Shown in pieces: positions 1 to 12,320 of a stretch of DNA of 64,000 nt. The stretch comes from Chrysomallon squamiferum (lineage: Eukaryota; Mollusca; Gastropoda; Neomphalida; Peltospiridae): assembly GCA_012295275.1 (NCBI GenBank), contig CM022665.1:11619976-11683975 (forward strand), read 5' to 3'. Numbering within the stretch: position 1 is the first letter of the stretch; each line of letters opens with the position of its first letter. Under the pieces are notes generated by a model, which did not search any database, was not told where the DNA came from, and was given only the letters and a program-made list of their open reading frames with translations. A program made the position numbers and the translations under genes.

Positions 1-204
1 GTTTGCTAAACAAACACAAAAATCTTCTTCACTCTTGATTCATGATGTGTGACTAGATATATGACTTGAAAATTTTATGTTTTATCATCCTTTGAAGATG
101 CATTTTGGTGAACATTTTTCTTCAGTGCCTTTGGAAGGCTGGTTAATAAAACCCTTTTTTTTTTTTTTTTTTTTTTTTAATTTTCTGTCTGTTTACTGTG
201 TGAA

Positions 205-325
205 TCAGCAGTGATAATATTCAGAATCAACACTGCAGCGGTTGAAGTCTCCGCTCTCGCGGAATGCAGGATTTCGATGATCCAAAAACAGTGCTTTGTC
301 GTGCTGGTAGCGCCGGTCTTTTATC
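205..325 (-). CDS. Gene 1 exon 7: cytoplasmic tail and stop
   Basis: Acceptor TTTTTTCACAG at 326-327. The exon continues the frame (TG|G = Trp) for 40 codons to TGA at 205-207. The tail is charged (IKDRRYQHDK), includes NPAF, an endocytic NPxF-like motif, and ends EYYHC with tandem tyrosines. A weak ATTAAA on the minus strand (176-181) could be the poly(A) signal. Confidence 0.86.
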
Positions 326-3300
326 CTGTGAAAAAATAATAAGTTTAATAAGTTTCAATTGTTTATTTTTTATTAAATTATATTTTAATTATAAGTTTAT
401 TTTAATTAAATTTTATATAACTAGAATTTGTTTTTTTATAGTATATTTTATTTTATTTAAGAACACATTATTACAGGAAAAAATAACTTAAGCCAGTCTT
501 TGTTTTATTTGACCAAATCTTTGAATTTTTTAATACACTTCATAAGACTTAATAAGATTTGTAAGTTTTTCCAAAAGTTTCTGCAGACATTATAAAAATT
601 ATGCTGTAAAATTAAGAAATATTACTTACCATTTAACAAGCAGCAAAGCAAGAAGAATAATAAGTATGAGAGTGAGAGTTCCAATCACACCTCCAGCAAT
701 TTCAGCTGTAAATAAATAAATGAATAAATAAATAAATAAATCTAATTCAAAATTAATTATAACAATAATTTTAATAAAGGTTAATATGCACATACACACC
801 TTTGATCTTTATTATTTTGAAATTAAATGATAATAATAATAATAGTGATTTTCTTTTCCATTTTTATTATTTATTAAGTCTCATTAAAATCAGCATATGG
901 GTATGAATAAATAAAGAAACAAAACAATCCTTTTTGTATATTTTAGAAATCTATTTAAGAACCATCTCATAGGCTTTGTATGATTTTACAACGATTATCA
1001 GAATATAACAGATCTGTAGTAGATTCTAAAGCTTACAGTTTAATCTGTACTTACCAAAAGGTAATGATTTTGGTGCTGGTGTCACTCTGTATATAGGAAT
1101 TGGTGTCACATGCGATGCTGTTGTCTTAGACTTGAGTGTGTTCAGAATAGTTGAAGATGGTCTGGCTTTGTTTTCAATGACTGTCTTTGGTTTGTTAGTC
1201 TGTTTCATACTGTTCTCAGTACTTGTAGTAATAGCAGGGAAAGCTGCAATTTAAATAACAGAAACATTAATACAGAATTAAATTGTTATTAAGATTATGT
1301 TTAAGAAAGCTGTCTTGTTCTCTAGTGTCATCAAAATGTCATAATTTTTATTTTTGATTAAAAAAAGAACAGTTTTCACTGCATGGCATGTTGCCCAAAC
1401 TTCTCACATTATGAATGAATTGTGTAAAAACATTTAGAGTATAAGAATAATGCATGTAAAATTTATGTGTTTTTACAGTTTCAATTGCTTTGGATATGGA
1501 AATATCATTTACTGTGCAGTAAAATACCTTCTTTATGCAGTTTGCATATTTTAGATTGAAATGGTGCTTTTAAGAAAACACATTCAGATAATAAATCAAC
1601 ATTTTTAAAACCAAAAGTCTTTTTTATTTTTTTATTTTTTAAATATCTATACAGTCAGTTCTTACTGTCCAGTTTATATGAAGTGTGGGATTGCTTAATA
1701 ATTTACAACTGTAAAAACTCCAAAGATGATACATATTGTTAATTAAGATTCTTTTGAGCACTTTTTTCTCTCTGCTTAGACACATATTCAGATTCCAACA
1801 TGGGATAATTCACTTGACAAGTTTCCAAAAATTTTGACTTTTTGTTATTGCTAATTATTGCTGAACCTATCTCCAATATAATATTAATGACTTCAAAATT
1901 ACATATGGGGTAAAGAAAAAGAGAGTCAAAAGTTGAAATCTTTTAATAAAATGGTTGTGTGTCATGTTGGTTTGACATTTGTTAAAAGTATGTTTTTTGT
2001 GGGGGGAAAAACACACAAAAAAACTAGCATATGAAAAATATAATAACCAATATAATTTTTAAGAAAAAAACAACAACAAAAAAACCATCTTGAAAAACAT
2101 AAGTGGCTAATCATTTTATCATTATCTTTATGAAGAAAAAAGATTTGAAAAATAGTAGGAGATCATAATTTTGATAATTGTATGGTTGTCTTTATTAAAA
2201 AAACAAATGTCTGAAAAACATAAGTAGCTAATAACTTATATAATTTTATGGTTGTATCTTTGAAAAAACATAAGTAGCTAATAAGAGAAGTAATCTAGTT
2301 ACTTCAGAATGCTATAAAATAGTAGCCTAGTGGCAGCATGCAGCACCTAGGATGAGAAAACACATTGCTGATAGCATTTTACTTTAAAAAAGCAGCTCTG
2401 CAGTTCAACAACTGACAGCATGTTCCACTCAGGGCAGGAAGTTTGGTGAATTACTTCAGTTTTTAAGTGGTTAGGTGAGGCATCCTGAAGGCACCAAGTT
2501 TGTTAAGAGAGCAAAGATTACTTCAGCTTGGTGCTGTGGTAGGAAATATGGTATTTGGCTATGGAGGTCCTGTCAATTATATTTGATAATTTACAGGTTT
2601 CAGTTAGGATTTACTTTGAAACATGCATCAGCATCGGTTTGTAAAAAACATCATATGTTTCAGTTATTGCAAAAAGAGAAACTGAAGATAAAAGCAAATT
2701 TTCTTCTTTTTTTACTTTTCTTTTATGATCTTTTTTCTTTAAATTAAATGTTATTATTTTTTTCATTTCAGTTTATTTATTTATTTGTTTTATTATACCA
2801 ATGTTATAATGATCTTAAATTGTTATTTTTTATTTCAGTTTTGTTATTATTATTTGATTATATTTCTTCTGCTATTGTCAGAAGAGATGAGGCTGAATTT
2901 TATCATATATATTCTTTTTATTTTAAAACACATGTTTTAAATATTTAATTTTGATACTTCATCTGAAAATCAGTGAAAAATGTTTAATGCCAAAACATGG
3001 AAATAAACCCCATCATATACTGAAATACAGCTTTTGAAAAATCAATTAGAATGAATATTTTAATAATTTCTTTAAGAAAATAATGGCTGTAGGGTAGGTA
3101 CGAGTGGGATTTTTAAAAAAATATATTAATCTTTTATATGATTGATTCAATATGCCTACCTTCATAATACAGCCAGAATCCTTTACTGGTGTTTGGTCCA
3201 CTGGTGAGCAGCTCAATTTCCAAATAATTTCCATAAGTCTTGTATGTGTCATTAGCACGGCGTCCACATAGTGTGATGGTGTGAAACTTGTCATTAAAGT

Positions 3301-4406
3301 ACATCCAGTCGGCACAGTCTGTCTTGCCTTTTTGTAGCAGGTCAAGATCTATAATGTGCAGCAGAATCTTCTGTGATGGGTCAACCTGGATGATTGTTTT
3401 GCATTTCAGTTGTTTGTGGTAGTTGTTGGGGTACCGTGGGGTGGCGATGTACCCACTTTCTTCTGTAAGGAGGGGTACACTGCATAGGTCATGTGTTACT
3501 GCAGCTGGAAAGAAATAATAAATTAATTCTATATATTATGTCTGAATATTTTCTTTTTTTCTTTCTTTTTCTTTTATTCTCTTTTATTCTTAATTTTTTG
3601 GGTATCATTTCCTTCTGTCAGAATCTGGTTTGAAATTATTATGAAATTTTATTTGTAGTTATTTTGCATGAAACCCATTTATTTTAACTTCCTTTTCATA
3701 GGAATATTAAATTTTAAAGATTCGATTTAGAGCAGTCATTTTAAATATATTTCAAATAGATTAATATTTTAAAAATCTTTTTATCATAGCATAAGACATT
3801 TAGAAAAAAAAAAAAAAAAAAAAAAACCATTAATCTTATCTACATGTCATTTTCCAAAACAATTTATTTAGTTTATTTTATATGTAATTTTTTAGTTTTG
3901 TTTTTTAATTTTTTTACACAAATATTATTTCCCTAAAACATTAATTTTATCTGCATTTTATCAAACACATTTATCTTCTTAACACCTTTTGCACTGAAAT
4001 TCAAACAGACTTATCTTTTTTTGATATCTTTCAAACTGTAATTTAAAATTTTTAACGCCTTTCAAAATCTTTAAAAACTTATTAGTTTGGGGTGTCATTA
4101 AAAACATATTTGTTTCAAACATATTCAAATTATTTGTTTTTTACAAGCCATTGATTATAATTTATAAGCAAGCCAGGCTTGGCTTTGTATGGAAAGGCAA
4201 GGTCAAATTGATCACCCTCCAGCTGTTGCTTAGCCATTGTTGTATCTGTTAGAATGCAGTGTAACTAGGTTTTAGACAGACAGATGTTTTCTTCTCACTG
4301 AAAGTGTGTCTGCCTCACCTGGTGAGCTGAGTGGCGCCAGATCAAAACACACACAGTTCAAAACAGTCTATTTTAGTTACTCTTCAACTAGAAACTAGAT
4401 CACTAG

Positions 4407-4437
<31 letters not shown>

Positions 4438-4567
4438 TCTTTTCTGTCTTGGCTATATTTTGTTTGTATGTTTATGCTTATTTTTAGTTTGTTTATTTAG
4501 TTTTTATATGTTTATTTAGTTTTGTAAAACAGTTTTCTGAAATGTTTTGCTTACATTTTAATTCTGG

Positions 4568-4598
<31 letters not shown>

Positions 4599-5677
4599 GT
4601 TATTTTCTTCATAAAAATCATCAACAAAATAATTCACATATCAGCTTCATTCTCTGTTCTCATTAAAAATACTTTGACCATAATAAAAGCATCTAAAATA
4701 ATAATAAAACCTAAAAAATTTCTAAAACAAAATACATAAACTGAACTTACCAGGTACACATTCATATTCCACTTGGAAATAGTTGCTGTACCGTCCACAA
4801 GATTTGATAAGACTTCCGTAAGTTCCAGTTGGGAGATTAATACTGCATGACTCCCTTCCCACACAAGGGTAGTCTTCATACTCAGGGAGGACACAGTCCC
4901 CCATCTTGTACTCGCATCTCCCCATTGGACTGAAGCCATAGAATGCTTTGAGTATCCTCACCATTGAGCCAGCGCCACAAGAAATGTCGATGGATTTCTT
5001 TGAGCTGTTGAAACATGCTGAAAGTCGATCTCCTAGAAGGGGGGGAAAATATATTGAAATTAGTAAAAACATGAAATAAGTCAACTTTGGACAGAAGCCA
5101 AAACTGGGATGCAATTTCTGAATCTGCCAGTATTAAGGTAAAGGGGTTTTCCACTAAGAATATTTTAATTTAATAATTATTACAAAAATAATAAATAGAA
5201 CATTAATGTTATTTAAAATAGATGTTGGTCTTATTTGATAAGCTTATTAAAATTCTGTTTTACATAGAAATCAACAAAACAATTTCTGTAAATGAAATAA
5301 GTTTAACAGACATTAATGTCGTGCTCATAGTGAAATAAATCTGTGACTCAGCATAAATACACAGTAATAATAGATTAATTTGACTATGTAATAATCACAC
5401 GACAGTAATATGTGGAAATATTAAAAGACATCAGCTGTATATTTTGAATAGCTTTTGCTTATTTCATGTTTGGTATAATGCTGTATATCTATATGTTCGG
5501 CTGTGTGTATGTGGACATATGTATGTATGTATATGTATACAAGATTGAAAATATACAGTGAAAAAGCTTATAGTATTAACCAAACTCACCTTGTACTATA
5601 GAGATTAGTGATCCAATCAAGACAAATGATACAACTGTTGCACACATGCAGGTATTTTCTTTTGTTCTGCACTTCAT
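205..5677 (-). CDS. SUEL lectin-CUB single-pass membrane receptor, complete, 366 aa
   Basis: Spliced CDS built by eye on the minus strand: 5677-5590, 5032-4751, 3504-3160, 1243-1055, 705-630, 325-205. All introns are GT-AG, phases agree (1,1,1,1,2), and the exons sum to 1101 nt with one terminal stop. Residues 1-29 form a signal peptide. Residues 30-123 are a galactose-binding (SUEL-type) lectin domain with the family's cysteine spacing, an AFYG segment after the first strands and a C-terminal VEYEC strand. Residues 124-238 are a CUB domain with four cysteines (131, 158, 187, 203), the GYIATPRYPNNY start and a KGFWLYY end. Residues 239-301 are a Ser/Thr/Pro-rich stalk, probably O-glycosylated. 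Residues about 304-325 are a transmembrane helix. The 40-residue tail has Arg/Lys next to the membrane, an NPAF motif and ends in SEYYHC. Expected role: cell-surface carbohydrate recognition. The ligand is not predictable. Family calls are secure; the immune role is inference. Confidence 0.9.
630..705 (-). CDS. Gene 1 exon 6: transmembrane helix
   Basis: 76 nt, phase 1 in and 2 out. Acceptor TTTACAG, donor AAATG|GTAAGTAA. It encodes AEIAGG followed by about 20 Leu/Ile/Val residues, then LVKW: a single helix with a small-residue GG start. Confidence 0.88.
1055..1243 (-). CDS. Gene 1 exon 5: Ser/Thr/Pro-rich stalk
   Basis: 189 nt, phase 1 to 1. Acceptor AATTGCAG, donor TTTTG|GTAAGTACAG. It encodes a low-complexity basic linker rich in Thr, Ser, Pro and Lys with no cysteine. 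This is typical of an O-glycosylated spacer between a ligand domain and the membrane. Confidence 0.85.
2090..2285. repeat. Degenerate tandem repeat in gene 1 intron 4
   Basis: Three copies of a segment with core AAAACATAAGTAGCTAAT (starting about 2092, 2212 and 2262). The last two are preceded by a shared TATGGTTGT stretch. The rest of the intron 1244-3159 is AT-rich with no other feature. Confidence 0.6.
3160..3504 (-). CDS. Gene 1 exon 4: CUB domain
   Basis: One 345-nt exon, phase 1 to 1, encodes a full CUB domain. Acceptor TTTCCAG, donor GAAG|GTAGGC. Four cysteines are spaced in the usual C1-C2, C3-C4 way, with an ITLCG strand before the last third. The calcium-site acidic residues are only partly recognisable (DLDLL, DCADW). 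Confidence 0.9.
3505..4750. other. Gene 1 intron 3: AT-rich, homopolymers
   Basis: No exon signal was found. It holds a poly-A run near 3805-3826, a poly-T run near 4410-4436, an ATT microsatellite (4570-4600), and two loosely similar stretches around 3828-3970 sharing a CATTAAT(C/T)TTATCT core. Confidence 0.5.
4751..5032 (-). CDS. Gene 1 exon 3: SUEL-type lectin domain
   Basis: One 282-nt exon, phase 1 to 1, holds the whole galactose-binding lectin module. Acceptor CCTTCTAG, donor CTG|GTAAGT. Cysteines at residues 36, 48, 69, 76, 86, 92, 108 and 121 fit the SUEL fold. The usual PC.GT/KYL segment near the end is replaced by SCGRYSNYFQVEYEC, so sugar contacts may differ. Confidence 0.9.
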
Positions 5678-5705
5678 GTTTCTTCTTTTTAACTTGTTAT
5701 TGGTC
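5590..5705 (-). CDS. Gene 1 exon 2: 5' UTR and signal peptide
   Basis: The acceptor follows a long pyrimidine tract (ends TTCACAG) and gives 28 nt of leader before ATG at 5677. The coding part is a hydrophobic signal peptide (VVSFVLIGSLISIV core). It ends CAA G|GTGAGT, phase 1. An ATG further upstream (5785) lies in the intron and was not chosen. Confidence 0.88.
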
Positions 5706-6731
5706 CTGTGAATCAAAAAAGAAACTTTAAAATAGATGAAGAAGAGGAGGAGGAACGGTTGTATTTGATAAACAGGTTTGAGCAAGAATCAAACTGACTG
5801 TAAATGAAAGTTCACCTGACATTTCTAAAAATATTGTGTTAACAGAGAAATCCATTGTACAGCCTGATGGGCAAGGAAGAAAGAACAGGTTCAAGTAAAC
5901 ACTGAGGTTCTGTTTACAAACAAAATGCTGTACTTGTTTGGTAAACAGTCCCAGCATGCTTTGGCAGCTGCTCCCGCTGTCAGGAGGCAAGGTCTCAAGA
6001 ATAATTGATTAATCAGGAAACAAAAGTCAGATATTAAAAAGAAAAGAAAAAACAAAGGAAGACAAAATTAATTTAATGCTAGTGATATAATTGTAAACCT
6101 AAATGAAATCAATTAAAAAAAAAACACATAAAAAAAAAAAAAAAAAAAAAATTATAATAATAATAATAATTAAAAACTTGTTAAATTTTTTTTTTTAAAT
6201 TCAAATTAAGAAATTAAAAATAAACAAATTTGAAAATAAATTATGTAAAAACATTTTTTTTTTTTTTTAAATTAACTTTACAACTCTAGACTGAAAAATT
6301 ACTAAAATATGATTTGTAAAAAGGAAAACATATCTTACACATTATGATGAATATAAAAAATATATTTTTTATAACAAATGACAAAAATCCTTTCTTAAAG
6401 TAACTAGTTAAACAAAAACAACTACAAAAAAGGTCCACCAGGTTCAAATATGAACATTATATCCATTTTGCTGATATTAAAAAATGGAAATACCATTTAA
6501 ATTATTCACAAGATGATTATAATAAAATACTTTATAATAAACCACAAAATCCCCTTTTCCGTAATTATAGTTTTATAAAAACACCAGCATCTTTGGCACA
6601 TTTAGATACCAACAACATAACACTTTCCATTTCATCAACTGCCCAAGTCTTATCAAGTATAAAACCCACAAAAAACTGTTACTCTGATGACAGCCTATAT
6701 CTAAAGAGACAAGCAGCTATAATCAACTTAC

Positions 6732-6752
6732 CCTTATCAAAGTATTCTCTGT
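6732..6752 (-). other. Gene 1 exon 1, non-coding leader (start estimated)
   Basis: A perfect donor (AGG|GTAAGT, cut after 6732) lies about 45 nt downstream of a TATA box on the minus strand. The transcription start, about 6752, is placed from the usual TATA spacing and not seen directly. The leader would be spliced to exon 2 across an intron of about 1 kb (5706-6731). Confidence 0.6.
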
Positions 6753-6778
6753 ACTGACCGTTCTACAAGGCGGCCCAG

Positions 6779-6786
6779 CTTTTATA
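6779..6786 (-). promoter_or_regulatory. TATA box of gene 1
   Basis: TATAAAAG on the minus strand in a locally GC-richer context (GGCC stretch just downstream). Its position fits the leader exon and the donor at 6731. Confidence 0.65.
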
Positions 6787-6789
6787 ACC

Positions 6790-6960
6790 CACGGCACACG
6801 CCGGCAGATTGCTGCCTAATTACCCACACGCTCTCTGTTTACACTCACTTATCTCATTTTTCACACAAGCCCCTCTTGCCTTCAGCAGCTCATTAGCATA
6901 TTAAAGACATGCCCCTCTCAGTCTCACAGAGCTTTGTCCAGCTGAATTGCCCTTTTGATA
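6790..6960 (-). promoter_or_regulatory. Proximal promoter region of gene 1
   Basis: About 170 bp of unusually complex sequence upstream of the TATA box. It contains an octamer-like ATGCTAAT (minus, 6892-6899), a forkhead core TGTTTAC (6836-6842), a homeodomain TAATTA-type site near 6817 and a GATA-type CTTATCTC near 6848. These are motif matches only. Confidence 0.4.
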
Positions 6961-7480
6961 GACAGGAGTTTTTTTTTAGTGGTTTTTTTAAAACCCTTTT
7001 TAGATGATAGGTTATAAACAGGGTTTCTTTCTCCTTCTTATTGTTAAGATGTCAAGTTATAGTAAGACAGACAGATAACAGAGTAATAGATAAAACAAAT
7101 GGTGGGTTTTTCTTTTTGAAAGATTTTAATGATTAAAACATACCCTTGAATCTTGTAATATTCCAGGCTATGGCAGTTTTGTATTAAACATAGATCTATT
7201 TTTTAAATTTATTTTAGTGTTTGTTAATTTTTTAAATATTTAAATTTAAAAAACATTTTTTTTTTTTTTTTTAATCTGCTAATAATCAACATTTATTAAT
7301 CATTACAGTCCTGGATTTTTCAAACTTCTATAATAACAGATAGAAGATTTATCTTAATGTCTTTACCTTATCATAATGTCTTTAAGACTTTATTGGCTAT
7401 AATCCTTATTAAATAAATTGTATTACCAAGTCTGAGATTAATAACCATTAAATGAGCAGTCACAGTTTGAGTGGTCAGCC
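6961..7480. other. Intergenic, AT-rich, nothing recognised
   Basis: Upstream of gene 1. Poly-T runs (about 7256-7273) and ordinary AT-rich sequence; no ORF or repeat structure seen. Confidence 0.5.
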
Positions 7481-8140
7481 TTCCAGTATTATGCTCCTGT
7501 CTCCAACATCAACCATCCACCCACCTGTCCAGCCCATATCCTGGGGCCCACTTTGATGTGGCGCGTGCCCGGTCAACTTCAAGGGATATAGGGGGGGAGA
7601 TGAAAGCTGTTCAAATCGGCTTCATCTTCCTTTGAACTTGGCTATGGAAGCCAATGACTGGATAGGAGGAAAATAATACAATACCTTCAGGCAAGGAGAA
7701 TTGTTAATGACATTGGCCTACACACCTGGCAGAGTGTGCCTCTCCCTATATGTCTTTTGTGTTCTGTAATAACTGTTGTCAAAAGTACTGCTGCTTTTCA
7801 GACAGTGAAAAACTTATAACAATGAAACACAGGATTAATAAATGGAGTTTTATGTTGTTAAAAAAAATGAGACCAAAGCGGGCGCGTGCCCTGTTGCAGA
7901 ATGAACCAATGAAAAGGGAGAAAGCCAGAAGGGTGGTGAGGATAGCACACGCCAGCTGTCTGCAGGGTCACTGTTTGATAAATGAGATCTTGCTGAAGCT
8001 TATCAAATGAAGTGAAGTAATGCAGTTTGTGTGCTTAATGAACATTTCTTTACTCCGATCTCTTGTTTGATTTCAAACAGAACGTGAAACGGCTTGCAAT
8101 CTGCTGGCGTTTGAACACAATTCCATTAAGATTACATGTT
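7481..8140. promoter_or_regulatory. CpG-containing, high-complexity patch upstream of gene 1
   Basis: This patch departs from its AT-rich, CpG-poor surroundings. It has about ten CpGs and two exact copies of GGCGCGTGCCC (7560-7570 and 7881-7891), each with a GCGTG core as bound by bHLH-PAS factors. It also has TTTGAAC/TTCAAAG-like TCF sites. An 86-codon ORF here (7750-8010) has no recognisable protein character. A distal enhancer or old promoter of gene 1 is possible; this is inference from composition. Confidence 0.35.
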
Positions 8141-11100
8141 TTTATCATTCCTTAGCATCACAAGTATATTACCTGTGAGATACATTAGCCTTTATTAGAT
8201 TTTTAATATATATATTTACATGAGTGTGTATGCATGTATTCATGCACATGCACACATATGCCTAGACATACACATTTAACTGATGCATCCACTAATTTCT
8301 AAAAATGCTACTTGAATCTAAAAATGAAAAAATTAAACCCATTAAATTAAATTCCTTTTCTATCAGATTGCTGATGACTATTTTATTTTGCCATTTTTGT
8401 TTTTTGTAGTATGTATCAAAAATAATACTTAGTCTTTCATTATATGAAAATATTTTAATGTTTTTATAAACATAAGTAAATGTTATAAACGTGCCTGATT
8501 TTAGTCTGTAATTAATTCAGTAGTCTAAAAGTTAAAATACATACATGACTGTATTGTCAACAAAGTAGGTAACAATGAAGCAAAATAGTCTACATCAATT
8601 CATCTGTTTATATGAAAACATACTTTTGTCTTTTTTTGTCTTTTTTTTTTTTTTAGGGGGGGTTTACACCACAGTTATGTATAGTTATCTGTATACTGTT
8701 GTCTCTTTTCTTTTTTTTCCACAGTTATGTAAACTTGAAATAATAAAATTTTATAATCTGTATTTTCTATCAGTATTATATTAGTAACTAATCTGTGTAT
8801 ATACTTACCATTGTACTATTGCTGAAGTATTTTTTTTGATATCATTAAACATTCATTGATTGCCTTCAGAATTTTAGTATTACAAAAAATAAATGACTAA
8901 ATAACATACAACTGTGCACACACTAGTTATAGATGTATATAATACACTAGTACATAGATAAATATATGTTATTGTTTAAATGGTTCTTGTTTTGTGTTTA
9001 TTTTCTTTATAAAAAAACCATTTTAAGCAGGGAACTTAACTTTTTAACAGTAAGTGGCATAAATATGTTATTGGTTTCTTTAATTTTTTTGGTAAATTCT
9101 GTACTGAAAGTTTGCTTTTTTTGGTACCCAGTTTATGACTCAAAAGATTGGTATGTAATTCTTACATATTTTATTTGTGAATAATCTTAGTACAATTAAT
9201 AATTCACATATGTGTACATTAAAAAACTTCAATAAAAATAACAAGTTCAGAATGTAAGTAAAAAGATTCTACCACAACTGGTAATAATTCTATCTTATAA
9301 CCATAGATCATTTTATCTGAATATTTTGTTTTGTATAACATTAATTTTTAGACTGTAATTCTATATAGAAAAATAGATTATACTGGAATGTTTTCTTTTG
9401 TGTAACATATCTCATCCACTTAAAATCAATAAAATTTAATTGACATGTAAAATGCATACAATAAAAAAAACCCAAACCCCAACAAAACAACAACAACAAC
9501 AACAAAACAATAAAAAAACCTAAACAATTATAAATAACTTAAAAGAACAGAAAAAGAAGTATAAAGTAGCTATTAAAACAGACATTTTTTGCATAAATGA
9601 GTAATGAAGGCTGGTTAAATTACCTGCAAGTCATCCACATTTAAAATTCCTCTGTCATTATTTCTCTCTGCTGTTTTTAGCTTTGAATTATGAAATTAAA
9701 TATTGCACCCCCTCTGAGTTCACACAGTTCTATGTTAAAATATGTGACACACAGCATAGTGCTAAATAAATACATACATATATATATAGACAGTACATTG
9801 AAAGGCTCTCTGGGAATTGTGCCCCCTCTAGGCTGTTTATAATTACTCCTACTGCATTGATTTCATTGAAATAAAGTATCAAAACTGCCCTGTGTGGCTT
9901 TCTTATCAGTATTCATAGAGATACTTCGCTACCCCCATAATACACCTACCGTGTCTCAAATTTCAGAATGCATTGAGACATACACTTAATAAGTCCACAC
10001 ACATCTAAATTGTATTGTTCTCTAAGTGTATCTTGTTGTTTTTAATATCTATGGGTGACTGTCAGTATTTTAGTTTTCACACCAAACTGGTATTTAGTGG
10101 CTACGTGGGGAGAGCTGAAATAATGCTTTGTGAACCTGTGAGGTGGTAATCTTCTCTGCAGATTAATGTAATGTCAGATGTTTTGGTATGATATACATTT
10201 ACAGACAAATAATAAATTTTGTTTTGTATTTTTTTTAAATTGTTTTATTGCTGTCCAGGTGTCGTGTTAATATCCCAAGTAGTGAATAATATAAAGAGAA
10301 TAATATTTAATAAAAAGGCATTAAGTATATCTGCTGGAAATTTTTTTTTTTAATAATAATAATAAAAAGGAAGAAAGTAAAAAAAAAAATAAGAAGAAAA
10401 ATATATATTGATTTGGCATCCATTCTTTAATATGTTTCACCCATGCTTTCTTACACACATCTCGCCCACCTTAATACATATCTTCTAACATTTAAACATG
10501 CATTACCCTTTATTTTGTCAAACTTTTATGCATATGTATCTGTTTTAAGATATGTTTGTTCTTTTTTGTAAATAATTGTCAGAAAATGTTTTTGTCTTGG
10601 TTCAAAATAATATCTTAAAAAATAAGCTTTAAGTTGAAAATATTCAGAATAAAACTAGATGAACAAAATTAAAATAAGCTTAAGTTATTATTATTAAGTT
10701 AATATTATTATTATTATTATTTGTTTTTTTTGAAAGTCTACATTAACACTATTATTTAAAATAAACTTAAGTTATATAATAAACAGAATAAAAACCATTT
10801 CATACACTAATAACTATATAACAATAACAAAAATACCACAATATATGACACATGCCAGTGATATAACAATATAGACAACCCAACTTCGTAAGATTATCCT
10901 TGTCAAATGTATGTGGTAATGCTGCCTAACATGGACCCTGTGTGTCACTTTACATACCTTGCTCCCAATACAATGATTACTTTTCAGTCAGGTGGACTAA
11001 TGGTTTTACCTGGTAATAATCACCTTTAACCGACAGTGATAACTGCTCCTAGTGACAGTGGCATTTCACATTATCGTGGCTAATCACAAAGATAAAAAAA

Positions 11101-11850
11101 AAAAAAAAATTAAAAAAATGATTTCACTGGCTTAATGATGCAGTATTTGCTGACAGTATCTATTACAGGTTGAATGATACAGGGTGAAATTGGCTATTAA
11201 CATACAGTTTTGGTTCAGCCAGTTCTTTTTTCTTATTTTTTTTTTTTTTAATAATATTTTTTTTTTTTTATGTGTGAAAAAAAATAGTTGCAAATCATAT
11301 TAATTTTCCTTTTTTTTAATTTTATTATTTTTTTTAGTTATTTCTTAAACTATTTCTTATGCAAACTGGATTTAAAAAAAAAAAAAATCTGTTACTAAAA
11401 TAAATCTGTTCAAAGATATGTCACCATCATCAGTTTTGGGGAAACATCTAAATTTAACTTTATTTTTGTCACTTTTATCAATGTGTTGATAATGTTTGTC
11501 AGGCGAGAGCGAAATATTTGGTGAAACTTTAGATAAACTGATAATTTATGTAAAATGTTTTTATCTTAGTTATGTCATTAGAACTTGGTGATATGGCTTG
11601 AAGTAAACTTTCTGGATGATTTATATGAACATTAAATTATTTATGTAATAATAATGATACCAGTGCCTTTAGTAACTAAATAAATATGTTAAATTCTCAA
11701 TGAAACAGCTGAGAGAAATGTTTGAAATGGAAATTATATGGATAAGATATTTACATAATTACATTTAAACACATTCATTAATTTTGTTTCTCTTTCATTG
11801 TTCATTTCTTTATTTTTCTGTTTGTATCTTTCTGTCTGTGTGTCTCTGTC
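8141..11850. other. Intergenic, no gene seen
   Basis: AT-rich sequence with poly-A/T runs (8638-8655, 11094-11109, 11230-11270), CAA repeats (9480-9505), and AAT microsatellites (10352-10366, 10690-10720). ORFs are short and low in complexity. Confidence 0.5.
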
Positions 11851-11853
11851 TGT

Positions 11854-11855
<2 letters not shown>

Positions 11856-11903
<48 letters not shown>
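11856..11903. repeat. (CA)n microsatellite
   Basis: About 24 uninterrupted CA units, preceded by a TCTGTCTGTGTGTC-type degenerate run. Confidence 0.95.
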
Positions 11904-11909
<6 letters not shown>

Positions 11910-11990
11910 GACCACCAGTGAGAAGTGTAAAAAAATACAGATTAATCCTATAACTTGTAGCCCCTTGGATTTACTTCAGAGATAACAGTC

Positions 11991-12320
11991 TCTGTGGGTA
12001 AATTTCAAACATGCTTTCATCACAGAACTGGTCAAGAATGCAAGTCATGATAACAGAACTGATTTTTTAAACCAGTAATTCCTTGGGTGAACATTTAACT
12101 GTTGAACTAACTGTGGGTGTGAATGAATGTTCCATCATAAGAAGTATTCATGAGCATAATTCTGACTTTGTTTAAGGGGATTAATCAACAACATTAAAAT
12201 CATGTACTATAATCTGGGTGGACACTTTACTGGAGAGGCAGTTGTAGGTGTGGGTACATTTTTAACATGCATTTAGCAGAGAACTGTTCAAGCATGCTGG
12301 TTATGGACACAATCTCTGAC
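11991..12320. repeat. Degenerate tandem repeat, period about 130 bp
   Basis: Three diverged copies starting near 11991, 12111 and 12248. Each opens with TGTGGGT; copies 1 and 3 share AACATGC(T/A)TT and AGAACTG(G/T)TCAAG. No coding content. Confidence 0.55.
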
